This document shows positions 15,607 through 23,221 of a DNA stretch of 23,221 bases, piece by piece. Numbering within the stretch: the first letter of the stretch is position 1; every line of letters begins with the position of its first letter. A program made the translations under genes and the position numbers. Below the pieces are notes generated by a model. That model ran no database searches, was not told the origin of the DNA, and worked only from the letters and a program-made list of their open reading frames with translations. The DNA comes from Nemertoderma westbladi (lineage: Eukaryota > Xenacoelomorpha > Nemertodermatida > Nemertodermatidae), in contig JAUCBJ010000234.1 of NCBI GenBank assembly GCA_032718475.1, positions 1 to 23,221 on the forward strand, written 5' to 3'.

Positions 15607-16420
15607 GGGGGGGGGGGGGGGGGGGGGTCGTACTAACTGTGGTTGGGATAATAACATGAACTCGATATCGTCACCGATTTATGTTTCCTCCACTCTCTTT
15701 CAATTATTACAAACAGTCCTATTAATCGCTGACTCGGGATGGCCAGTAAATCACCTAGGTCTTGGAACAACAACAGTATTATACGTGTTTTGCTGTTACC
15801 CCCGAACATTCCTGTTACCCCCACCCCAGAATTTCCACTTAACCCCCGACCCTTCCTGTCCCCCCCCCCCCCCCCCCCCCCCCCCCCGACCTTTCCTCGT
15901 CACCCCCTCCGCCCTCCATTCCTGTTACCCCCCCCCCCCCCCCCCCCCGAATCTACACTTAGTGATCCCCCCCGCAACTAGTGATTCCTGTACCCCCCCC
16001 CATATTGGATATTATTTGCAGGATATAAGCGCTAGTAATATAGTATTTTTACATACGATATAACAACAAAGGTTATTGTTTTGGTTAGAAAAAGCCGTCT
16101 CTGTGACCTGCTCCTTTCCCTCAATTGGTAACAAGATCGTTTATTGTTTTGGTTAGAAAAACCCGTTTCTGTAACCTGCTCCTTTCCCTCAATTGGTAAC
16201 AACATCGATTATTGTTTCTGTTAGGAAAAAGCCGTCTCTGAAACCTGCTCCTTTCACCATCAATGGGTAACTTAATGGTTACTAACATGAATCATTTTCT
16301 GTGATGGGTGGGTAACAGTCATGGGAGGGGGGGGGGGGGGGGGGGGGGTAACAGCAATGGGGGGGGGGGGTAACAGGAATCACTAATCTGAGACAGGGGG
16401 AGGGGGTAACAGCAATGGTT
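15607..16420. repeat. Inverted minisatellite with long poly-C and poly-G runs
   Basis: The left side has a G run at 15607-15627 (21 bp), then C runs at 15860-15887 (28 bp), 15928-15948 (21 bp) and shorter ones, joined by ATTCCTGTTACCCCC-type units. The right side has G runs at 16327-16348 (22 bp) and 16359-16370 (12 bp), joined by GGGGGTAACAGSAAT units, which are the reverse complement of the left units. ORFs here translate to glycine or proline runs and are not genes. Homopolymer lengths may be assembly artefacts. Confidence 0.8.
16073..16276. repeat. Three tandem copies of a 68-bp unit
   Basis: Copies start at 16073, 16141 and 16209 with TTATTGTTTTGGTTAGAAAA or a close variant. Each contains CCTGCTCCTTTC and ends near a GGTAAC motif. 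The third copy is the most diverged. Confidence 0.85.
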
Positions 16421-16598
16421 GATTATGTTGTTTGTCTGGCAACCGGAGTAGCTGGCTGGGGATTGGGGGGAGCCTCATGTGTGGGCGGGCACTCATCATG
16501 GAAAGGGCTTCCATGTAATGCTAACATGTACTGTAAATGTACAATGTATGTCAGTGAAACAAAATAGGAGGGCCCTTAGTGTCAACGGTAGCGGCTAC

Positions 16599-17787
16599 CG
16601 GAAGCAGGACAAATCGGTCCCGGACAATTCTGTCCAGACAATTCGGTCCCGGACAATTCGGTCTCATTAATTTTGTGTTCTGGGACCGAATTGTCCAGGA
16701 CCGAATTGTCCGGATACTGACTAGGACAATTCGGTCCCAAAACATGCATATTAATGGACCGAATCGTCCGGGACCGAATTGTCCGGGACCGAATTGTCCG
16801 GGACCGAATTGTACGGGGGCCGAATTTTCCGGATCGAATTGTCCGGGGACCAAATTTAATTGGTACTACTGTACTATATAATGGTGAATGTTCTAGAACC
16901 TTAATAGATATTATTATATGGTTGCTAGTGTTTTTTTTACTAGCTAGTATTTTTTTGAAAATAAAAAAATTTTACTTTTTTTGTTAACATTATTAGTTAT
17001 GGTAGCTATGGTGTTTTTATGGAGCTTGTGAATTATTTACTAGCTAGTAATAGTAATTATTTAAAATGTTTAAAACTGATTTTTTTATAATATTGCGTAT
17101 GTATGTATACTGTATGTGTTGTTGGTTGGTTAACAAGCCTAAAGATAGATAATAGCTGGATCTCATTCAGGGACTGTTTATAATATCATCAATATTTTTG
17201 GTAATTAACATAATCAGCAACAGTTCAGGCCTAATTCTGAAATATCAATGTTTTCAGAAGTTTTTTTATAATTTCAAGGAAATGCTAGCTAGTAAAAAAA
17301 ACACTAGCTACACTTAATAAATAATATATAATAATGTTCTCGAACACTTACCAATAACAAAAATAAAAAAAAGTACAGTATTTTTAAAATTTCAACAAAT
17401 TCTAGCTAGTAAATAACACTAGCTACCATAAAAAAAATTATCTCTACTAATGTTCTAGAACATTCACCAATATCAAAAAAGCACTAAAAAGCTGCTCTCA
17501 GAAACCGGACATTTCGGTCCCGGACAATTCGGTCCCGGACTATTCGATCCCGGACAATTCAGTCCCGGACAATTCGGTCCCGGACAATTCGGTCCCGGAC
17601 TATTCGATCCCGGACAATTCAGTCCCGGACATTTCGGTCCCGGACAATTCGGTCCCGGACAATTCGGTCGTAGGACAATTCGGTGCTAGGACAATTCGGT
17701 ACCGGACAATTCGGTCCCATTTGTTTAGTGTTTTGGGACCGAATTGTCCGGGACCGAATTGTCCGGGACCGAATTGTCCTACATCCG
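16599..17787. mobile_element. Non-autonomous inverted-repeat element with 15-bp unit arrays, copy 2
   Basis: It has the same architecture and orientation as copy 1 at 3294-4433. The 5' terminus is CGGAAGCAGGAC and the 3' terminus is GTCCTACATCCG. The left end has four direct units, the spacer, two inverted units, the GATACTGACTA linker, one direct unit, the second spacer and about six degenerate inverted units. The AT-rich core (about 16855-17500) matches copy 1 closely. The right end has about 14 direct units, the spacer and three inverted units. Units are more mutated than in copy 1. The flanks GCGGCTAC (16591-16598) and GCTGCTCC (17787-17794) agree at six of eight positions, possibly a decayed TSD. 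The element encodes no protein. Confidence 0.8.
17500..17775. repeat. Expanded right array of copy 2 with a 60-bp higher-order repeat
   Basis: Variant units occur in the same order twice, at about 17519-17578 and 17579-17638. The order is normal, CTATTCGATCC variant, AATTCAGTCC variant, normal or ATTTCGG variant. A four-unit (60-bp) block was therefore duplicated after the variants arose. Confidence 0.8.
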
Positions 17788-17980
17788 CTGCTCCCAATGT
17801 CGTTAATATTTATTTAATATTTATTTAACATGGGGTGTGGTGTAAATCAGTTCATTAGTGACACAGACAAGGAGACACATAGTATATTGAAGCTGAGTTG
17901 ATTCTATTGGATGTCTGACTCGACGGCTAGGGTTTCCCAGTGAGCGTATACAATAGAGCTTCCCTCTAATAATTCCCAAC
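17788..17980. other. Short gap before LINE-D
   Basis: A short direct duplication, AATATTTATTT, lies at about 17805-17827. The minus-strand ORF 17821-18015 has no recognised domain. Confidence 0.4.
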
Positions 17981-18496
17981 TTGTCATTTACTTTAATTAA
18001 TTCATATTTTCCCATAGATACACGAATGATAGATATGGCGTCAAATGAATTTTTTAATTTAAGTAATGATATTCACGGTATTATTGATGGCACACCTACC
18101 AGTAATCAAAATATTTTATGGGCAGGAGATCTTAATGCAGATTTCAGTGGCTCCACTGCTCATGTATCATTGTTAATTTCATTACTTGAACATAAGGGCC
18201 TTTCTAAACTGTGCGATATTTACCCAGTACACTATAGAGATTTATTTCAATGTAATCGTGATACCTATGTGTCTACAGTAGATCATTTTATTGTTTCGGA
18301 TATATTTAAGTCAATAGATTTTGAAGGGGGTGTAACCCACTCTGGTCTAAATATATCCAATCACAGTCCAATTTATTTTAAGTCCCACTGTAACCAAGGG
18401 AGTCAGCCAAGGAAAACTGCTGAACAAATTAAAAATAACCATGTTAATTTTTCAAAGGCAACGAATCAGCAGAAAAGAGATTTAAAGATGTTTTAG
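17981..18496 (+). pseudogene. LINE-D endonuclease domain
   Basis: This 171-residue frame matches the AP-endonuclease domain of a Jockey/CR1/L2-type LINE. It begins at LINSYFPIDTR (about residues 5-15). GDLNADF lies at about 49-55 (conserved Asn and Asp), STVDHFIVSD at about 98-107, and NISNHSPIY at about 124-132. The last block normally reads SDH. Here the catalytic Asp is Asn, so the nuclease would be inactive even if expressed. The N-terminal nuclease strand is missing. The frame stops at 18494-18496, upstream of the RT. The ATG at 17981 is just the first available one. Confidence 0.8.
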
Positions 18497-20275
18497 CAAA
18501 TAGATTGAATTCTTTAAATTTGGGATGCAGTTCGTGCTATAATATTTTCTGTACTGATAAGGAACATAATAATTTTATTGATGCACTATGGATGTACTAC
18601 TGGCTTTGGACGAAGTCACTAATGAATTAGTAAATTCTCAGTAGTTCTCATTAGTAAATGTTAATAATAATAAAATGACCAATAGACAGGGACAGGGGCC
18701 CATTATACCAGGATGGAACGAATATGTCCGTCAATTTCGAGATGAGGCCTTGTTTTGGCACAATGTTTGGGTGTCTGCTGGTAGACCTGATGTACATACT
18801 GATCCCCAACTATTTCACATGTGTAGAGCTTCCAGAGGACAATACAAACGCTATAAGGGGAGTGAAACATAATTCAGATGTGGTACTTAAAGATAAGCTT
18901 TTACAAGCTTGTGTCCACGATAGAATTAACCTATTCGCACAAATAAGAAATATCGTGGAGTTTCTTCAGTCCAAAGTAGTTCGGTTGATGGTATCTCAGA
19001 TTCCTAGGATATTGCAGATCACTTTGCAACGATTTATTCAGAGTTATATAACCAAGAATATGGTTCTAACGTAAGCGAAAGTGAATCTGAACTACTCAAA
19101 AAACTGAAAAAAATACACCTCGTCTGGAAGTACCGTGGTATCCCCAGAACTAGTTAGTATTGCGCTATCAAAATTGCGATCTAGTAAGTCTGACGTTATT
19201 TTTAACTTCAATTCCGACTGTCTGATTAATGGTGGCGAACCTCTCAGTGCCTGTGTTGCTACGCTCTTTAATGCTTTCCTGACTCACGGATTTGTTCCAA
19301 AATGTGCTACTGGTATGTTCCATGATCCCAATAATTAAAGATAAGTTGGGAGATATTTCCTCTTCAAACAATTGCAGAGCAATAGCCACATCCTCACTAA
19401 TCCTGAAAGTATTTGAGTGGGTCCTTCTTCTGTCTGAAGGGGAAAAGTTATAAGTGGATGAACTTCAATTCGGTTTTCAGAAACAGACAAGTACCACTTA
19501 TTGCACATGGACAGCGTGTGAAGTAATTAATTATTACTCAAGATTCTCTATACGGCTGCCTTCTAGATCTGTCAAAAGCCTTCGATATTTTTTTTTTTTA
19601 ACTCTTTAAGTCTCATTTATTCACATAGATAATAAAACGTTAATGTTAAATCGATATGGTTGAGTGGGCTTCTCTATTTCTAGAACTATTAAAGAGTGGT
19701 GTCTCTGTGTTATTTTTACGTGTTCTACTATTTATTTACAAAGGTCAATCTTGTAGGGTGAGATGGAACAATATTAATTCTAATACGTTCTCAGTATCGA
19801 ATGGGGTCAAACAGGGGTCAGTTGCGTCTCCTTTTTTTTCTGCGTTATTCTAAATATCTTAATCCAGAGATTGCGAGAAGCAGATGTCGGCTGTCATATT
19901 GGATCGCACTTTTTCGGTTTAGTAGTTTACGCTGATGATATACTCTTACTGTGTCCCCCCATAGCGGGTCTTCAATGGTAGGTATTTGTGATTCATTTGC
20001 CACGGAATTTAAATTAAAATTCAGCACCAATCCAGTGGCATCTAAGAGCAAATCGAAATGCATTCCATTTGGGTGCCATTGGTCACCTCCGAGTATACAA
20101 TCTCTATATATATCACACTGATTGGGGTAAATTTACCATGGGTCGACAGGGCTATCGATCTTGGTAACACTCTAGATTATAAATGTACCCTTGCTCAGGA
20201 TGTCTTCATCAAGAGGGGTCACTTTATTGGAAAACTCAGTTCTTTACGGCAAGAATTCTTCTTCACACATAAATC
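18497..20275 (+). pseudogene. LINE-D linker and reverse transcriptase, multiply frameshifted
   Basis: Motifs occur in order over several frames. At 18675-18872: PGWNEYVRQFRDEALFWHNV, the pre-RT linker. At about 18850-18950: VKHNSDVVLKDKLLQACV. At 19135-19338: a KSDVIFNFNSDCL block with FLTHGFVP. At about 19310-19500: IPIIKDK and an FGFQK...STTYCTW block. At about 19565-19590: LLDLSKAFD, interrupted at FD by a 62-bp insertion. At 19656-19853: NGVKQGSVASPFF. At about 19920-19950: VVYADDILLL, with the catalytic Asp pair. At about 20010-20070 a KSKCIPFG-like segment. Frame changes and stops make it a clear fossil. The active-site boxes are still readable, so decay followed an originally normal RT. 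Confidence 0.85.
19582..19657 (-). mobile_element. 62-bp insertion with 7-bp duplication inside LINE-D
   Basis: TCGATAT at 19582-19588 and 19651-19657 flanks a 62-bp segment (19589-19650) that begins with a T run and splits the RT motif KAFD|MVEW. On the minus strand the segment ends in a poly(A) run. A tiny, severely 5'-truncated poly(A) retroposon is the simplest explanation. The source is unknown. Confidence 0.6.
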
Positions 20276-20287
20276 TACTTTATTCGA
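20276..20287. repeat. Target-site duplication of nested LINE-B relative, left
   Basis: TACTTTATTCGA is repeated exactly at 20647-20658. Confidence 0.85.
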
Positions 20288-20646
20288 CACCAAATCTCTA
20301 GATGGCACATTCACAAGAATGCTACGCCGGGTTCATTGTGTCAAGTACAATGCACACATTTCCAACCAGACACTATATAACATTGGAGGTGTCTCATTGG
20401 TTCCCCCAAGCTTGACACTAGAACAAAATCGCGCATAATCTTGTACTTTGGCAGCCTCATGGAGTGAATAAGCATGGTGGACAGCCCATGACTTTCTTGA
20501 GACGCATCTTAAAGGACGCTGGCCTTGAAGATGCGGATGATCTAGCAAATGTCATGGGTGATAGGGAGTTGTGGCGGTGCAATTTTGTTGACAAGCCGGC
20601 ACAGCATTCTTAAAAATGCAGCTGCAATGCAGCATGCCGATCCTAG
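20288..20646 (+). mobile_element. Nested LINE-B relative, severely 5'-truncated
   Basis: The sequence begins at the LINE-B equivalent of about 10333 (TKSLDGTFTRM) and runs through the stop and the 3' core to one TAG (20644-20646). It is flanked by perfect 12-bp duplications. About 45 bp present in LINE-B (the region encoding LRFAGHCFRRED) is deleted near 20434, which shifts the frame. It is otherwise very similar to LINE-B. It sits inside LINE-D, so it is younger than LINE-D. Confidence 0.9.
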
Positions 20647-20658
20647 TACTTTATTCGA
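20647..20658. repeat. Target-site duplication of nested LINE-B relative, right
   Basis: TACTTTATTCGA is identical to 20276-20287. Confidence 0.85.
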
Positions 20659-21065
20659 ACTGCAGCGTATCTACGCCACCAGCTTCTATGGCAGCGTCCT
20701 CTGGAACCTGTGGTCCCCAGAATGTCTCAGACTGGCAGCTTCATGGAACATTAATGTTCGCATGGTGTGGGCTTGCCGTTTAATAGCCACTGTTTCATAG
20801 TTGAAGGGTTAGTTCATTTTCCACACATAATGTCGATGCTGTGTTCCAGATATATATCCTTTGCAAAGTCACTCCTAAATACAAAGAAACTATGGCATAC
20901 ATTTATTTTGGTTTTAAAACCCCGCTTCTCTAAATTACGCGCATTTAATATATCAAATTATAATATATTTCACCTCTATTTAATTAGCGCATCAGTATTA
21001 TATTATTATTCGGGGTGTAATTATATTATATTCGATATTGTTTTTTTATTTATTAATTTTTCCTC
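20659..21065 (+). pseudogene. LINE-D C-terminal region
   Basis: This resumes the LINE-D reading after the nested insertion. LFELQRIYATSFYGSVLWNL continues the frame that breaks at 20276-20287. SWNINVRMVWACRL follows, then, in a shifted frame, HIMSMLCSRYISFAKSLLN. The SFYGS...W...SWN..VR..W order is typical of the C-terminus of CR1/L2/Jockey-group LINEs. Stops and a frameshift near 20790 show decay. The end is approximate and the last 150 bp are AT-rich. Confidence 0.75.
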
Positions 21066-21072
21066 CTATATT

Positions 21073-22192
21073 TAGGTGATGTTATAAATGGACACATTTA
21101 TGTGATTTTATCTCCCTCCTTGGGATTGGCTGATATAGGGGGGAGTTTAAATACACAATTATGCTGTAATAAATCCACCCGCTAATGATTGGCTAATTTA
21201 GGGGAGAGTTTAAATCCACAATTACGCTGTAATCAATCCGCCCGCTAGTGATTGGCTGATTTAGGGGAGAGTTTAAATTACACAATTACGCTGTAATAAA
21301 TCCGCCCCGCTAATGATTGGCTGATTTAGGAGAGAGTTTACTGTACCCAATTATGGTGTATTAAATCCTCGCGCTAATGATTGGCTGGAATAGGAGGGAA
21401 TTTAAATACACAAATTATGTGTTATTAAATCCTCGCACTAATGATTGGCTGGAATAGGGGGGAATTTAAATACACAAATTATGTGTTATTAAATCCTCGC
21501 GCTAGTGATTGGCTGAAATAATATCCACCCCAAGCGATTGGATAATTTATCGAAATACTGTATAATTGGAGGCCTATTTGAAAATGACATACTGTACAAC
21601 AGTACCGCATTTGGTAGTACATCTGTTGTCAGTATGTCATTTTCAAATAGGCCTCTCATTATATTTCGATAAATTATCCAATCGCTTGGGGTGGATAATT
21701 ATTTCAGCCAATCACTAGCACGAGGATTTAATAACACATAATTTGTGTATTTAAATTCCCCTCCTATTCCAGCCAATCATTAGCACGAGGATTTAATACA
21801 CCATAATTTGGGTATTTAAACTCCTCCTACATCCAGCCAATCATTAGCGCGTGGATTTATTACACCGTAATTGGGTATTTAAACTCTCCCCTAAATCAGC
21901 CAATCCTTAGCGGGCGGATTGATTACAGCGTAATTGTGTATTTAAACTCTCCCCTATATCAGCCAATCCCATTAGCGGGCGGAGTTATTATCAGGCATAA
22001 TTGTGTCCATTTACACTCATCCCTAACTCAGCCAAATCATTAGCGAGGCGGATTTATTACAGCGTAATGGTGATAATCATTACACTCTCCCCTAAATCAG
22101 CAATCATTAGCCGTGTGCGGTTTTATAGGTGACAGCATAAATGTGTTTGCGCGTGATTTAAACTCTCCCGGGGTTTTATCAGCCAAATGTAT
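21073..22192. mobile_element. Fold-back element: 1.1-kb palindrome of about 64-bp tandem repeats
   Basis: The left arm has seven tandem units of about 63-65 bp, marked by GATTGGCT at about 21124, 21187, 21250, 21315, 21379, 21443 and 21507. The right arm has the same units inverted, marked by AGCCAATC or decayed forms at about 21706, 21771, 21835, 21898, 21961, 22030, 22099 and 22181. Between them, unique arms continue the palindrome: GCGATTGGATAATTTATCG with its complement, then a perfect 26-bp stem (21569-21594 with 21630-21655) around a 35-nt centre. There is no ORF. The design recalls Drosophila Foldback elements, whose long inverted repeats are built of tandem units. Homology to them is not claimed. 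The outer right units are the most degraded. No TSD was established. Confidence 0.85.
21569..21655. repeat. Central stem-loop of the fold-back element
   Basis: The 26-bp arms 21569-21594 and 21630-21655 pair perfectly. The 35-nt centre itself has ACAACAG/CTGTTGT and TACC/GGTA complementarity, so almost no unpaired loop remains. Confidence 0.9.
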
Positions 22193-23221
22193 CCCATAGG
22201 GGGAAGACCCTCATTAAATTTCTTAGCTAATCTGTCCGTTTCACATCACTCCCCTAGTACTAGGAGGAGAAATCGGGTACAACCTACGTAAAATTGGAAA
22301 TTATTTTGGAATGTCGAATTTATATAGTCTAACCCCGCTGTTAGTCAAGTCAAAGCCGTGGTATTCCATTCCGGTTGGTAAGGAAGGCGTTCTAGAACAT
22401 GGTAAGGAGATTCTGGACTGTACTGTATATATGGAAAGGGGGAGGTCCCAGGGTGGGGGTGGTGGGGAGAACTTAATTGTATCCTTGCATCGGTTAGCTC
22501 ACTTTAATTATACGTAATTACTTTTTCTCTATATTTCTGTGCTGTGCTGTGCTGTTGCATAACCTTTCTATGAATTATTATCTTGAAATGCCTTTCTAGT
22601 TAGTTCTATTGTATCATATTAATAATTTCCTTAATTTCATTTTCTGTAATTGTTCCAAAACAAACTTTATGTCGTAATTACTACATGTTCGTTCCTTTTT
22701 TTTGCTTCTATTTTACGTCTGTATCGGCATGTGTACAAATAATAATAATAATAATAATAATGGTAACAAAATAATGATATATATTATACTGTAGTATTAT
22801 TTTTCCGTGACTTGCGTTATAGGCGTATTACTCAGTAGTATTTAGTATTGTAATTGTGTTGTTAATAATATTCCTTATAATTAATTGTATATCTTTGCGG
22901 CTAATTACAGTATTATTATTGCGTTATACATGGTGGGTGGGTGACCAGTCACCAACACACTAGACTGTTTCACATGGCTGCCCTTGTAAGGCGTTTGCAT
23001 GCATGCATGGAATTGTTAATGTGACAATGTCATCCGTTTGTTCCAGCTTCAATTTCAGTTCACACTCTAACTGTTTGACCCTACTTTTATTGAATTCGGT
23101 TGAACTTTTCATGGTCAACTGTTCATGTTAATTGGTCTTATGATTTTCGCCCTAATTTGCATTCAATTTGATTATAAAATCTGTCTTTTTTCTACGTGCA
23201 CAGAATACATTGTTTTATATC
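22193..23221. other. Unassigned AT-rich stretch with an AAT microsatellite
   Basis: No gene is supported. An (AAT)n run lies at about 22739-22761. The 68-residue ORF at 22311-22517 has a short glycine run and no recognisable domain. Nothing else was identified. Confidence 0.5.

Larger units (their letters stand above)
17981..21065 (+). mobile_element. LINE-D: decayed Jockey/CR1/L2-like LINE with two nested insertions
   Basis: Endonuclease, RT and C-terminal motifs appear in the expected order on the plus strand but across many frames. It is interrupted by a 62-bp insertion (19589-19650) and by a LINE-B relative (20288-20646). The 5' end is incomplete because the endonuclease begins at LINSYFP. 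The 3' end is not sharply defined. No TSD was recognised. The clade call rests on motifs such as LDLSKAFD, NGVKQGSV and the CTSFYGS-type C-terminus, and is approximate. Confidence 0.8.

Noticed and set aside
15605-16063. Glycine- and proline-run ORF of 152 aa
   Set aside because: It is a translation of homopolymer G and C runs with no domain, and overlaps similar ORFs in other frames.
20549-20800. 83-aa ORF spanning the nested LINE's 3' end and LINE-D
   Set aside because: It is a chimera across an insertion junction. The first part is out of frame for the nested LINE and only the last part is genuine LINE-D coding sequence.
22311-22517. 68-aa ORF with a glycine run
   Set aside because: No recognisable domain, splice context or promoter. 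The length is within chance expectation.

Overview
The window looks like intergenic or accessory DNA from an invertebrate animal. It is AT-rich and contains no operons or bacterial signals. It is dominated by non-LTR retrotransposons (LINEs), one tRNA-derived SINE, and several non-autonomous inverted-repeat elements. No complete host gene could be recognised. The species cannot be fixed from the sequence alone. The RTE-like LINE family seen here is, to my knowledge, common in cnidarians, molluscs, sponges and other invertebrates.

Layout. Positions 565-1605 hold a decayed LINE 3' half on the minus strand. About 1960-2065 holds a possible further RT scrap, and 2091-2450 (-) an unassigned ORF with two hydrophobic segments. 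A CTCF-like motif lies at 2796-2810. A 140-bp hairpin (3154-3293) is followed at once by copy 1 of a 1.14-kb element (3294-4433) whose ends are arrays of a 15-bp unit arranged as hairpins. A TTAA-flanked MITE candidate spans 4905-5715. Two RTE-like LINEs then lie head to head: LINE-A (6748-9244, minus) and LINE-B (9279-10755, plus). Both are 5'-truncated, both end in a (TAG)n tail, and each has a perfect target-site duplication (TSD). A possible leucine-rich-repeat exon lies at 11450-11731 and a SINE with a perfect 14-bp TSD at 11938-12210. An inverted LINE 5' fragment (12597-13051, -) faces a LINE-B relative (13358-14037, +). A second MITE candidate spans 14521-15015. Next come an inverted poly-C/poly-G minisatellite region (15607-16420), copy 2 of the 15-bp-unit element (16599-17787), and a decayed Jockey/CR1/L2-like LINE (17981-21065). 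That LINE is interrupted by a 62-bp insertion and by a short LINE-B relative. Last is a 1.1-kb fold-back element (21073-22192) whose arms are arrays of a ~64-bp unit carrying CCAAT-box motifs.

How the parts relate. The LINEs supply reverse transcriptase and, in full-length relatives, the apurinic endonuclease for target-primed insertion. LINE-A, LINE-B and the copy in LINE-D all carry TAG tails and TSDs that start with TA, which suggests tail-to-target base pairing. The SINE would depend on a LINE in trans. The inverted-repeat elements encode nothing and would need a transposase from elsewhere. The perfect TSDs of LINE-A, LINE-B, the nested LINE-B copy and the SINE indicate relatively recent insertions. 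The minus-strand LINE at the start and the Jockey/CR1-like LINE are old and heavily frameshifted.
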